Shown here in pieces: positions 18,090 through 27,053 of a DNA stretch of 64,000 nt. The stretch's first letter is position 1. Each line of letters starts with the position of its first letter. Under the pieces are notes generated by a model. It saw nothing but the letters and a program-made list of their open reading frames with translations. It made no database searches and was not told where the DNA came from. This stretch comes from Alphaproteobacteria bacterium (GTDB lineage Bacteria > Pseudomonadota > Alphaproteobacteria > Micavibrionales > Micavibrionaceae). The DNA lies in contig NZDE01000012.1 of the NCBI GenBank assembly GCA_002690045.1, positions 372,001 to 436,000 on the forward strand, read 5' to 3'. A program made the translations under genes and the position numbers.

Positions 18090-18554
18090 GGGTCGCTCCT
18101 ATGGTTTGGGTTGGGGAGAAGGAAAGAAAGGAAAAGTTGTGACGGCGGGAAAATCGGCATTCTGCCGAGGTGTCACAAAGAGAGATAAATCTGCGCGAAA
18201 AAAAGATACAAAAAAACTGGCTCGGAAAGTTCCTGAAAAGCCAGTTGGAAAAACATGCGAAATTCGCGGTGGTCAGTGATAATGCCATATGCCCAATATG
18301 CACAATGCACGGCGGCGGCGGGGTTTCTTGCACAGCAGCCAATGTGTGATCGCTGCGCCAGTGTTGCCTTTTTCTATGTAATATCGACTGAACTGTCAAA
18401 ATGGGCGAATCTCCGTGTGTAAGAGAATAACTTAATAAAATGCTAACATAAATTTTCTTGCGATACTAGGGGTAGAATTGATAGATTTACACAGCCTTGG
18501 GGAAAACATTGTAAAAACCCAAGCGAAACATTGAAAATAAAGGAATTACGGCGC
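18090..18554. other. 465-bp divergent intergenic region phoH / ilvA
   Basis: This region carries the promoters for phoH (left) and the threonine dehydratase (right). It contains a minus-strand hairpin with T run at 18210-18247, a GC-rich stretch (GGCGGCGGCGGGG near 18310) and an AAAGGA ribosome binding site at 18539-18544. No convincing protein-coding frame is present on either strand. The hairpin sits about 120 bp ahead of phoH, so a leader attenuator or a small RNA ending there is possible. Confidence 0.5.
18210..18247 (-). terminator. Terminator-like hairpin in the phoH leader
   Basis: On the minus strand, AACTGGCT pairs with AGCCAGTT (plus-strand arms 18215-18222 and 18239-18246). A small inner GGAA/TTCC pairing is possible. 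The hairpin is followed by T7 (plus A7 at 18210-18216). It looks like an intrinsic terminator although no gene is seen upstream of it on that strand. Confidence 0.55.
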
Positions 18555-19772
18555 GTGGATATTACGTTTGCAGATATTGAAAAAGCACAAAAAGCCATTA
18601 AAGGGCAAATTATTCGTACGCCAACTGTGCGCGCAACGCGTCTATCTTTACGCACGGGCGTCAATATTTTCCTGAAACTTGAAAATTTGCAGCACACAGC
18701 TTCGTTTAAAGCTCGCGGTGCATTAAATTGCCTGCTCAATCTAGATGATGACCAGAAAAAACGCGGTGTTGTCGCAAGCTCAGCTGGTAATCATGCGCAG
18801 GGCGTGGCGTTTCATGCAACGCGTCTTGGCATTCCTTCAACCATTGTCATGCCGAAGGGCACAGCGTTTAATAAAGTACAGCGTACAGAAGAGTTTGGCG
18901 CAAAAGTTATATTGGCGGGCGCAAATTATGATGAAACGCAAGGCTTCACCCACCGCCTTGCTGAAGAAGAAGGTTTCACCTTCGTCCATCCATTTGATGA
19001 TCCTTATGTGATTGCCGGACAAGGGACATTAGGCGTTGAAATGCTCGAAGACCGCCCAGAACTTGATAAAATTGTCGTGCCCATTGGCGGCGGCGGTTTA
19101 ATATCTGGCGTCGCGACCGCCGTGAAGCACATGAACCCCGATATAGAAGTGATTGGCGCGCAGGCTGAATTATATGACGCAGTGAGACGTCACTATGACG
19201 CAAATACGGACCACCCCACAGGCGGCCCAACTTTGGCGGAAGGCATTGCCGTAAAGCGCCCCGCAGAGCGTACATTAAAAATCATCCGCCAATTCGTGAA
19301 CCGTATTGAAACAGCCAGCGAAGAAGACATTGAAGATGCGATTTTCAACCTTTTAAGCTCTGAAAAACTCGTCGCTGAAGGCGCGGCGGGCGCAGGTCTT
19401 GCCGCCATCTTAAACAACAAAAATGAATTCAAGGGGCAGAATATCGGCCTTGTCCTTTGTGGCGGTAATATTGATTCACGTTTGCTCTCGACATTGATTT
19501 TACGCGGCATGCTCCGCGAAGGGCGCATTACACGCCTGCGTTTTGAGATTGATGATACACCCGGTCAATTGGCAGATATATCACGCCTAATCGGTGAAGC
19601 TGGCGCCAACGTCATCGAAGTTATCCACCAACGCCTTATGCAGGCCGTGCCGCTGAAAAAAGCGGAGCTTGATATTGTGATTGAGGCGCGCGACACCGAC
19701 CATGTCAAAGATATTCTTGCACAATTGCGTGACAAAGGCTTTAAAGTCAACCAAATGAATGAAGTGGCATAA
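18555..19772 (+). CDS. ilvA: Threonine ammonia-lyase with C-terminal ACT domain
   Basis: A 405-residue PLP enzyme that deaminates threonine to 2-oxobutanoate, the first step to isoleucine. The PLP Lys is Lys52 in ASFKARGA. SSAGNHAQG and the phosphate loop PIGGGGLISG are present, and the last 80 residues form one ACT-type domain with a DTPGQLADI motif. This is the medium-length form, shorter than the enterobacterial enzyme with two regulatory domains. The GTG at 18555 is chosen because AAAGGA lies 10 nt upstream; a TTG at 18531 would add eight residues but lacks a binding site. The methyltransferase gene follows after 6 bp and is probably co-transcribed. Confidence 0.9.
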   Translation: MDITFADIEKAQKAIKGQIIRTPTVRATRLSLRTGVNIFLKLENLQHTASFKARGALNCLLNLDDDQKKRGVVASSAGNHAQGVAFHATRLGIPSTIVMPKGTAFNKVQRTEEFGAKVILAGANYDETQGFTHRLAEEEGFTFVHPFDDPYVIAGQGTLGVEMLEDRPELDKIVVPIGGGGLISGVATAVKHMNPDIEVIGAQAELYDAVRRHYDANTDHPTGGPTLAEGIAVKRPAERTLKIIRQFVNRIETASEEDIEDAIFNLLSSEKLVAEGAAGAGLAAILNNKNEFKGQNIGLVLCGGNIDSRLLSTLILRGMLREGRITRLRFEIDDTPGQLADISRLIGEAGANVIEVIHQRLMQAVPLKKAELDIVIEARDTDHVKDILAQLRDKGFKVNQMNEVA

Positions 19773-19778
19773 ACAAAT

Positions 19779-20816
19779 ATGAGTGAAGCCGCATTCGCAT
19801 TTATTAAGCTGATTGATAGCGGTGCATTGACCCTGAATGCACCAGAGGGAAAAATCGGGATCCTTGCCATGCAGGATTGTGCGGCGCTTACCCCGTTACT
19901 CGGCGCATATCAACCGCACATATGGTGCCCGTTTTATCCGTGGGCGAAAACGCTTAGCCAAAATTTTCAAACCGCGCTTTCATCAAGCTTACCTTTTGCA
20001 GATAAGCTAGAATGTATTTTGGTTTTTCCATCAAAACAAAAGGATGAAAGCGCCTATATGATCGCCGCCGCTCTGGCCAGCGCAGCAGGTGGCGCGCAGA
20101 TATTTATTGCTGCCGCCAATGATGCCGGCGGCAACCGTATCAAGAAAACTGCCGAAGAATTTGGCGGCACAGTTAAAGCGACAGAATCCAAAAATAAATG
20201 CAAAATCGTGGAGCTTCACTGCACCTTAGATGCACTGGATCACAGCGCCATAAACGCAGTCATAAACAGCGGCGCGCCTACGCCAATACTGGACGGGAGG
20301 TTCATGTCGCAATTGGGTCTTTATGGCTGGCAAAAGGCGGATCAGGGCTCTCTTCTGCTTGAACAATATATGCCCGATGACTTACACGGGCTTGGCGCAG
20401 ATTTTGGCTGCGGCTATGGGTATTTAACGCGCGCGATTTTGGCGAAAAACCCAAAAATTCGTAAGCTGTTTGCGATAGATGCAGAGCGCCGCGCCATTGA
20501 TCTGATCCCCCAAAATGTGGCGGGGCATGACTCGGCTTTGCACCCTTTATGGGATGACTTAAGCGCGCCAGACCATCTGCCTAAAAACCTTGATTTTGTT
20601 ATCATGAACCCGCCATTTCACAGCGGAAAATCTACAGAATGCAGCCTTGGCGAACGCTTCATTCAGATGGCACATATGAGTCTTAAACGCTACGGCCGTC
20701 TTTACATGGTCGCGAACACGCATCTGCCCTATGAACGGACATTAGACAAATTGTTCCATAAGTTTGAAGTCCTAGCGCAAGCAAATGGTTTTAAAGTCAT
20801 CTGTGCAGGAAAGTAG
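19779..20816 (+). CDS. RsmC/RlmG-like class I methyltransferase
   Basis: A 345-residue SAM-dependent methyltransferase of the RsmC/RlmG type, which methylates N2 of guanine in rRNA. The C-terminal half has the SAM-binding ADFGCGYGYLTRA motif near 207, an acidic ribose-binding residue in FAIDAE and the catalytic NPPFHSG motif near 282, the N-P-P-F signature of base N-methyltransferases. The N-terminal half is a degenerate methyltransferase-like domain, as in RsmC. The target base is inferred from the family only. It follows ilvA closely and is convergent with the next gene, separated by a single base. Confidence 0.8.
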   Translation: MSEAAFAFIKLIDSGALTLNAPEGKIGILAMQDCAALTPLLGAYQPHIWCPFYPWAKTLSQNFQTALSSSLPFADKLECILVFPSKQKDESAYMIAAALASAAGGAQIFIAAANDAGGNRIKKTAEEFGGTVKATESKNKCKIVELHCTLDALDHSAINAVINSGAPTPILDGRFMSQLGLYGWQKADQGSLLLEQYMPDDLHGLGADFGCGYGYLTRAILAKNPKIRKLFAIDAERRAIDLIPQNVAGHDSALHPLWDDLSAPDHLPKNLDFVIMNPPFHSGKSTECSLGERFIQMAHMSLKRYGRLYMVANTHLPYERTLDKLFHKFEVLAQANGFKVICAGK

Positions 20817-20817
20817 A

Positions 20818-21417
20818 TTAAGGTGTACAGGCCTTACGCTGGTCGCGTAGGAAAGCTCTATATAGATTTTTTATGCTTCTGCTATCGTGGCTCTTAGCTT
20901 CGAAGCTACCTAGCTCCTCTGCGCGTTTTGTCGCCGCGGCAATTTTAGGCCCGTAGGAACAATAACCGACAATCATGTTCCGAATACTCATACGGGCAGC
21001 GTCGCCTGGTGGATATTCTTCTTTTAAACTTTTGCTAAGCTGCGCTATGCGCTGCACCGAATCTTTTGGTGCTTCGTTAGCCGGCATAAATTGCATTTCA
21101 GCAATGGCGCAAATCTCTTTTATACGTCCTTCTGTCATTGTCGGCTCTTGCAGAATAGTGGCACGGATTTCACTTTGCGTTTCTATCAGCTTATCTCTAC
21201 CGCCATATTGATGATTATATAAAAACGCATTGTAGGGCTCGCCGATCATACAGTTACAAAACGTTTCATCACGGCCCTGCGCTTTACACGCATCAAAAAG
21301 CGGTTGACGCAGATCGCTCTGTGCATTTGCATGAGTGATTACACAACAAGCACCGATAATAACTATAAAGACAGATAAGACTTGCCGTAGATTCTGCTTT
21401 ATCATCAATTTTTTCAT
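20818..21417 (-). CDS. Secreted Cys-containing hypothetical protein
   Basis: A 199-residue protein with a Sec signal peptide (KKLMIKQN start, a hydrophobic stretch 14-29, cleavage near ANAQ at 30-33). The mature part is helical and has Cys pairs in DACKAQG and FCNCMIG and a further Cys each in ICAIAE, YCSYG and KACTP, suggesting disulfides in the periplasm. AGGA is 7 nt upstream of the ATG. I do not recognise the family. It lies just downstream of rsh on the same strand with a 35-bp gap and could share its transcript. Confidence 0.6.
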   Translation of the reverse strand: MKKLMIKQNLRQVLSVFIVIIGACCVITHANAQSDLRQPLFDACKAQGRDETFCNCMIGEPYNAFLYNHQYGGRDKLIETQSEIRATILQEPTMTEGRIKEICAIAEMQFMPANEAPKDSVQRIAQLSKSLKEEYPPGDAARMSIRNMIVGYCSYGPKIAAATKRAEELGSFEAKSHDSRSIKNLYRAFLRDQRKACTP

Positions 21418-21452
21418 CGCATATCCTATTGCTATATGAAGCTAAGTTACCG

Positions 21453-23639
21453 TCAGCGTCCGCGGGCACGTTCAACGCTAATAATTTGTGGCGTGGCGCG
21501 CAGCGCGGCAATGACGTTGTTTAAATGTTTCGTGTCACTGACATAAACATCAATCAGCATGTCCCAGAAATCTGTCGATCGGGACGTAATTTTAAGGTTG
21601 GTGATGTTACCGCCGCTTTTACCAATAACGGTAGACAGCGTGCCAAGTGCACCCGGTTCGTTCATAATTGTCACAGATAGGCGGCCAATGCGCGCCTCTG
21701 GTGCGTCTGGGCCTTCGCCCCATGATACATCAAGCCAACGCTCTGGCGTATCAGCGAAGTTTTCAAGTGTGTCACAATCAATCGTGTGGATCGTGACGCC
21801 CTTACCTGTGGTCACAATACCGACAATGCGGTCGCCCGGCAGCGGGTGACAACAGCGGGCGAAATGCATCGCCATACCCGGTATAAGGCCAACGATAGGC
21901 ATTGGCGCATTGCTGTTTTTATTATGCGGCTTTTTATTCGATGTATATTCACCGACTTCTTCTAAAGACGGACGAACAGGTTCGGTATTATGGCTTGGGA
22001 AAATGGCCTTGAAGACATCACGCGCTACAATATTGCCCGAGCCAACACCCGCAAACACATCATCCGCGTTATTTTCCTTGAACTTGTCCGCAACGCCATT
22101 AACCGCCTTTTCAGAGAAATCATAACCTTCCGATTTAAAGATCTTCTGTAGCATCGCGCGGCCAAGGGTGATGTATTCATCACGCTGCTGCTGACGAATG
22201 AAACGACGAATATGTGAACGCGCCTTACCGGTTACAACAAAACGTTCCCATGTCGGGGACGGGTTTTGCGTCTTGGCTGTGATAATATCAACCTGATCAC
22301 CATTTTGTAACTTGGTATTTAGCGGCGTAATACGCCCGTTAATTTTGGCGCCGACACATTTGTTACCAACGCCAGAATGCACCGCATAAGCAAAGTCAAT
22401 TGGCGTTGCGCCTGCGGGAAGTTCGATCAAATCCCCACGTGGAGTGAAGGCAAAAACATGGTCTTGGAATAGTTCAAGCTTGGTATTCTCAAGCTTCTCT
22501 TCAAATGTGCCACTTTCACCTTCCATGATTTCAACAAGCTCACGCAGCCAGCGATAATGTTTAGCCTCCGCTGTCGCGCGGTCAGATGACCCATCGCGCT
22601 TATACGCCCAGTGTGCGGCAAGACCCAAATCGGCCTCTTCATGCATGGTGCTTGTACGAATTTGTATTTCAACGCGGTGTCCACCTGGCCCAATGACCGT
22701 GGTGTGGATTGAGCGGTAACCGTTTGGTTTTGGGGTGGAAATATAATCTTTAAAACGTCCTGGCACGGTTGGGTATTTCGCATGAACAATACCTAACACC
22801 AGATAACAAGTTTCCATGTTATCAACGACGACACGGAAAGCCATAATATCAGAGAGCTGTTCAAACAGAATATTCTTACGCTGCATTTTGCGCCAAATTG
22901 AATAACGGGTTTTCTCACGTCCGTTAATTTGACATTTAATGCCCGCTTCCTTCATCACTTTTTCAAGTTCGGTGATAACGTCTTTGGTCGTATCCGCGCC
23001 TTCTTCACGCAAATAAGACAAGCGTTTAGATATCGTTTCACGTGCATCTGGGTTCATATAAGTGAAGGCAAGGTCTTCAAGCTCTTCTTTAATTTTATGG
23101 ATACCGATACGCTCTGCGAGCGGCGCAAAAATTTCTAAGGTCTCACGCGAAATACGTTTTTGTTTATCTGGACGGTCTTTAAAATGACCTAAGGTGCGCA
23201 TGTTGTGGACGCGGTCAGCCAGCTTCACCAATAAAACGCGAATATCTTCGGACATCGCCAAAACAAGTTTGCGGAAGTTTTCAGCCTGTTTGCCTTCCAC
23301 AGTCTGGCTTTCAATCCGCGTTAATTTGGTCACGCCTGCGACTAGCTTCGCAACCTCTTCACTAAATTCGCGTTTTAAATCTTCCTCTGTGGCGTCAGTA
23401 TCTTCAACCGTATCATGTAAAATAGCTGTGACAATAGTCGGCGTATCCATCCCCATTTCCGCCAAAATCATCGCGACCTCAACAGGGTGCGTATAATATG
23501 GCTCACCTGAGGCGCGGGTTTGGCCTTCGTGCTTTTCTTTGGCATAGTTATAGGCCTTTTCCACGACGTCTTCTTTAAGGTCAGTGTTTAGGGCTAGTAA
23601 ATCTTCTAATAACTTATCGCGCGCGGCCATATCTTTCAT
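21453..23639 (-). CDS. spoT: Bifunctional (p)ppGpp synthetase/hydrolase (Rsh)
   Basis: About 728 residues with the full RelA/SpoT layout. The N-terminal HD hydrolase domain carries HPVEVA and the HDTVEDT motif, which indicates that hydrolase activity is kept. The synthetase domain has YRSIHTTV and EIQIRT. Next come the TGS domain (VFAFTPRGDL, VHSGVGNKCVGA), a helical/zinc-finger-like region with a CCHPLPGD motif, and a C-terminal ACT domain. Codons up to 23714 are open, but the ATG at 23639 or 23630 matches the family start. It controls the stringent response and is the only homologue in the window, as expected for an alphaproteobacterium. Confidence 0.93.
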   Translation of the reverse strand: MKDMAARDKLLEDLLALNTDLKEDVVEKAYNYAKEKHEGQTRASGEPYYTHPVEVAMILAEMGMDTPTIVTAILHDTVEDTDATEEDLKREFSEEVAKLVAGVTKLTRIESQTVEGKQAENFRKLVLAMSEDIRVLLVKLADRVHNMRTLGHFKDRPDKQKRISRETLEIFAPLAERIGIHKIKEELEDLAFTYMNPDARETISKRLSYLREEGADTTKDVITELEKVMKEAGIKCQINGREKTRYSIWRKMQRKNILFEQLSDIMAFRVVVDNMETCYLVLGIVHAKYPTVPGRFKDYISTPKPNGYRSIHTTVIGPGGHRVEIQIRTSTMHEEADLGLAAHWAYKRDGSSDRATAEAKHYRWLRELVEIMEGESGTFEEKLENTKLELFQDHVFAFTPRGDLIELPAGATPIDFAYAVHSGVGNKCVGAKINGRITPLNTKLQNGDQVDIITAKTQNPSPTWERFVVTGKARSHIRRFIRQQQRDEYITLGRAMLQKIFKSEGYDFSEKAVNGVADKFKENNADDVFAGVGSGNIVARDVFKAIFPSHNTEPVRPSLEEVGEYTSNKKPHNKNSNAPMPIVGLIPGMAMHFARCCHPLPGDRIVGIVTTGKGVTIHTIDCDTLENFADTPERWLDVSWGEGPDAPEARIGRLSVTIMNEPGALGTLSTVIGKSGGNITNLKITSRSTDFWDMLIDVYVSDTKHLNNVIAALRATPQIISVERARGR

Positions 23640-23831
23640 CGCTGTCTTGTAAACCTTTTTCGGGGCGTTTGTGCTTATCACTATACGCAATTCTGCAGTG
23701 CAATGCCAGTGCATTTAGGCCGCGGCCTGCAAGAATTAGATCGCATTGTATCTTTATTTTAGCATTAATTAATAAAAGAAAGATTATAATGATATGGTGT
23801 GTGTATAATATGAGTGTGTGAGTATATAAAA

Positions 23832-24671
23832 ATGAAAGACCAAATATTGAATCTGGGGATGTCCTCCCCACAGTTGAAAGACTACATCCAATTCAAAAGC
23901 TTTTCTTGGCTGTATAATCAGTTATTTGAAACTGTAGAAGCGCAAAGCGATGCATTAAAAGAAAAAGCCTTCCGCATAAGATACGAAGTGCTGTGCGAAG
24001 AGTTTGGATATCATCAAATTAAACCTGATGCCGACAAGATGGAGCGTGACCACTATGATGAGCATGCGCGCCATATTTTGTTAATTCACAAACGCAGCGG
24101 CGAAGCTATTGGCACGGTGCGCGTCGTGTTGCCGAATATGGATGATCTGCACAACAGCTTTCCATTACAGGAACGATTCCAAGGCGGGCGGCTCAAAGAT
24201 GAACAATTGTTAAAATCGACATGTGAAATTTCCAAGCTATGCGTATTAAAACAATTCCGTTCACGTAAAGGGGATGAAGGGTCGCCGCTTGGCTGCGTCC
24301 ATGATCAAGACCAAGAAACATTTATGGATAAAACCGCGCGCCGCATAGCCCGCCGCCTTATTCCGTTTGCGCCAATTGGTTTAATTCGCAGCAGTTTTGA
24401 AGTCGCGATACAAAATGGACAAACGCAATGTTGCGTTTTACTGGAAACGCCATTAATCGACAGCTTTGAACAGCTTGGCATTATGTGCCACCGTATTGGC
24501 CCTGTTATTGATTACGAAGGCCGTCAACCCGTTTTGATCGATATTTTCATGAGCCTTCACAATATGCGTATAAAACAAAAAGCCATTTGGGAAGTTATGA
24601 CGCATAACGGTTTACTGCATGACCAAATTATGCATCTGAAAACAAAAAATTTACTCGGTGAATCACCTTGA
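23832..24671 (+). CDS. Exosortase-associated acyltransferase-like (autoinducer-synthase fold) protein
   Basis: About 279 residues with the GNAT fold typical of PEP-CTERM/exosortase-associated acyltransferases and related to acyl-homoserine lactone synthases. Seen are FRIRYEVLCEEFGY (the LuxI-like R-x-x-F/YEVF segment), a core with AIGTVRVVLPN, STCEISKLCVLK and a C-terminal RIGPVIDYEGRQPV segment that matches this family. A GTG at 23814 would add six residues; the ATG at 23832 is preferred. It may make an N-acyl amino acid or similar signal, or supply an acyl group to an exosortase locus. No exosortase gene or luxR-type regulator is nearby. It is divergent from rsh and ends at its own terminator. 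Confidence 0.75.
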   Translation: MKDQILNLGMSSPQLKDYIQFKSFSWLYNQLFETVEAQSDALKEKAFRIRYEVLCEEFGYHQIKPDADKMERDHYDEHARHILLIHKRSGEAIGTVRVVLPNMDDLHNSFPLQERFQGGRLKDEQLLKSTCEISKLCVLKQFRSRKGDEGSPLGCVHDQDQETFMDKTARRIARRLIPFAPIGLIRSSFEVAIQNGQTQCCVLLETPLIDSFEQLGIMCHRIGPVIDYEGRQPVLIDIFMSLHNMRIKQKAIWEVMTHNGLLHDQIMHLKTKNLLGESP

Positions 24672-24690
24672 ACGAATAACGAAATAAACG

Positions 24691-24724
24691 AAAAACGGCG
24701 CATGTCACTATGCGCCGTTTTTTT
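24691..24724. terminator. Bidirectional terminator
   Basis: The arms AAACGGCGCA (24693-24702) and TGCGCCGTTT (24711-24720) form a perfect 10-bp stem flanked by A and T runs. It can serve both the acyltransferase on the plus strand and the small membrane protein gene on the minus strand. Confidence 0.85.
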
Positions 24725-24741
24725 ATTCATATATGCTTTAC

Positions 24742-25128
24742 TTACATAAAGAAAGACGCCAATAAAATAACTGGGCTAAGTGCCACTGCTGCGCCGGTAA
24801 TCCATATGGAGAAATAACCCCCAACAAGACCGATTAGCCCATATGAAAGGAAAGAAAACACAGCTATTGTTGCTGATGCTGTATCCACTGCCTGTAAAGA
24901 CATAGCCGCATAAGCAAGCCCCGCGAGCAAGCCAAGCACAGTAAGCGCCATTTGAATCAAACCTAAATGCGGGTGAAACTTCTTAAGGCTAAATACGCTC
25001 CAATCTGGAGCACTGCCATGTTGGTTATCATTAGACAGCCCAGGAACATGCAGATCATCATCGTGCTGTGATAATTCTTTACTGTTAGACGTATCCTGTT
25101 CTTTTATTTTAACGGCTTCTACGCTCAT
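24742..25128 (-). CDS. Small membrane protein of unknown function
   Basis: A 128-residue protein. Residues 1-55 are hydrophilic, with Asp/His/Ser-rich stretches. Three hydrophobic segments follow (about 58-77, 83-103 and 108-127), very rich in Ala, Gly and Leu. AGGAAA stands about 8 nt before the ATG. No family is recognised. It sits between the acyltransferase terminator and the TPR-methyltransferase on the same strand as the latter, with a 105-bp gap between them, so it may have its own promoter. No function can be proposed. Confidence 0.6.
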   Translation of the reverse strand: MSVEAVKIKEQDTSNSKELSQHDDDLHVPGLSNDNQHGSAPDWSVFSLKKFHPHLGLIQMALTVLGLLAGLAYAAMSLQAVDTASATIAVFSFLSYGLIGLVGGYFSIWITGAAVALSPVILLASFFM

Positions 25129-25233
25129 CGTGAAAATTTCCTATTATATGTTTTATTTAAGGCTGACATAACATATAGAAATATTTAAAACAAGAACAGC
25201 CACATGCATATGTTTTTATATACACCCCCATAT

Positions 25234-26919
25234 TTATTCTTGGTTACGATACCATAGGGGCAGCTCATCACCTTTAAATGATGGCTTTTTCACCAGAACT
25301 AAGTCATATCCCGTAATAAACGCATCAGGCACTTCTTGTTCTAAAATCGCCCAGTTTTTAAGATCCGTCTTCTTAAAATCTTCTGGGAAGCGTTTTTTAT
25401 ATTGCCGCTCAAGTGCGGGGACACCGGCCTTAACCTTTAACGGCCTTAAACCTGCTGCATCTAACAAAGCCATAATCTTTTCAAAGTTAAAACCATGCTC
25501 ATAAGGCGCGAACAACAAACGTTTTATCCCCATCACACTATAAAGGTCATCACGCTTCATTATACGCTGATACAGCGGATCTATATCTGAATGCATAATA
25601 TCATGACGCAGGCGCTGAATACCGTCATAATCATCTTTATAGCCCTGTACACCAATATGATTGCGCCAGAATTTTATATTAGCGAGCCCAACATCACTTA
25701 GCAAAGCCAGGCGCATCACGCCCTCGGGCTTCATAAGATGCGTAAGATTTGAAAGCTCCTCTGTTGGGCTTTCAACATTTTGTAGTGCCCCAGCCGCATA
25801 AATCAAATCATATGTTTTATCCAAATCTTTCATATTTTCAGGCTGTGCGCATAAAAAACGTATATTTTCAACGCCGAGTTCATGTATGCGCCGCTTGGCA
25901 TACCCAAGTTGTGCCAAGGATGCATCCACCGCATCCAGCTGCGCATTTGGTGTATGCTGCGCCATAACGGCAACATTTTGGCCTGTGGCACAACCAACAT
26001 ACAGAATATCCAGTTTTTCGCGGATCATCTTTGCGTTTAATGAAAAGCGCGCAGGATGCGTACCAAACCATCGCGGATAAGGCAAATCAAGCCCCAAAGG
26101 TTTGTTTATAGAATTCGTCCCAATAACCTGAATTTCCTGACGAAGCTCCTGCTCTTCTATAGGTTCATCAATTTGTAAAACTGTTAGATGCAGCAGGTCT
26201 TGCGCCTGTTGTTCAATGGCGTAATCAAACAACGCCGTCGCGCCATCAATTTCATATAATGGGCGGTAACACCCTAAAATAATTTGGTCCGTAACGGATA
26301 AATCTTTGAAACTCTCTTCAGCGTGCAAAACCGCGTCTTGCTCTTCGTCACTAACGGGGAAAATATAGTCCGTCAGAAACGCCTTACAGGCAAGCGCACA
26401 TAAAAACGGCCTTACTGCGTCTTTCTGCGCAGCATCTGCACGTAACAAATAAAACCGCCTTAAATGAACCAGAAGATTTTCCAAACGCGTGTGTTTAATT
26501 ACACATCTGCGCAGCCCAGCTAGGAAATATTTATTATTCAAAAGAGGAACAAAAACATCATGGTCAAAAGCCGTTAAAAAGGCTTCATAATCATCGCACA
26601 CGGTTAACTTTTTAAAACCACTAACTGCGGGATCTAAAAAAAGCTGTTCTAACCATATAACGGCAACACTTCGCGGTGGAATATCATCATCAAGCAAGCA
26701 CAGCAATATGGCTTGTTGCAGCTTATAATTATGCTCCTTAGTATGAAGGTTGGTCAGGCATCGAATTAAAGAAAAACGATATCTTGTCTCTTCCGGCGCC
26801 ATGAGTACGGCTTCTAAATATACCTGATAAGCTTTTACAACTTGTCCGGCGCGAAAAAAATCTGCGCCCTGTTTAGCAAGCGATTCATGCGTAGGTGGTA
26901 ATGGGTTGTTTATGGTCAC
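25234..26919 (-). CDS. TPR-like repeat protein with methyltransferase domain
   Basis: A 561-residue protein. The first 90 residues contain TPR-like helices (GADFFRAGQVVKAYQVYLEA). A helical middle region follows (to about 290), then a class I SAM-dependent methyltransferase domain with LDILYVGCATG (motif I, near 302), a DAVDAS acidic motif and YDLIYAAGALQNV near 372. The final 120 residues are a cap with several Tyr/Arg/Phe residues. The start appears to be GTG. This type is common in alphaproteobacteria near glycan or flagellin-modification genes, but the substrate is unknown. No adjacent partner gene. Confidence 0.7.
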   Translation of the reverse strand: MTINNPLPPTHESLAKQGADFFRAGQVVKAYQVYLEAVLMAPEETRYRFSLIRCLTNLHTKEHNYKLQQAILLCLLDDDIPPRSVAVIWLEQLFLDPAVSGFKKLTVCDDYEAFLTAFDHDVFVPLLNNKYFLAGLRRCVIKHTRLENLLVHLRRFYLLRADAAQKDAVRPFLCALACKAFLTDYIFPVSDEEQDAVLHAEESFKDLSVTDQIILGCYRPLYEIDGATALFDYAIEQQAQDLLHLTVLQIDEPIEEQELRQEIQVIGTNSINKPLGLDLPYPRWFGTHPARFSLNAKMIREKLDILYVGCATGQNVAVMAQHTPNAQLDAVDASLAQLGYAKRRIHELGVENIRFLCAQPENMKDLDKTYDLIYAAGALQNVESPTEELSNLTHLMKPEGVMRLALLSDVGLANIKFWRNHIGVQGYKDDYDGIQRLRHDIMHSDIDPLYQRIMKRDDLYSVMGIKRLLFAPYEHGFNFEKIMALLDAAGLRPLKVKAGVPALERQYKKRFPEDFKKTDLKNWAILEQEVPDAFITGYDLVLVKKPSFKGDELPLWYRNQE

Positions 26920-26994
26920 GGACTAAAATACTACGGTAACGTTAAATGAACGCAGTAATAATACCAATTTTCGTAGCTGCCGACAAATGAGAAT

Positions 26995-27026
26995 TAAAAA
27001 AACCTGCCTAAATATGGGCAGGTTTT
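26995..27026 (-). terminator. Terminator of yceI-like gene
   Basis: The arms AAAACCTGCC and GGCAGGTTTT (ending 27026) form a stem with an 8-nt loop. On the minus strand it ends in T7. It lies 28 bp beyond the YceI-like stop codon. Confidence 0.85.
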
Positions 27027-27053
27027 CATATAAAAAATATTTAGCCTAATGCT

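Noticed and set aside
18082-18399. 105-codon minus-strand frame ahead of phoH
   Set aside because: It crosses the terminator-like hairpin, its peptide has no family or regular composition, and it overlaps the phoH start.
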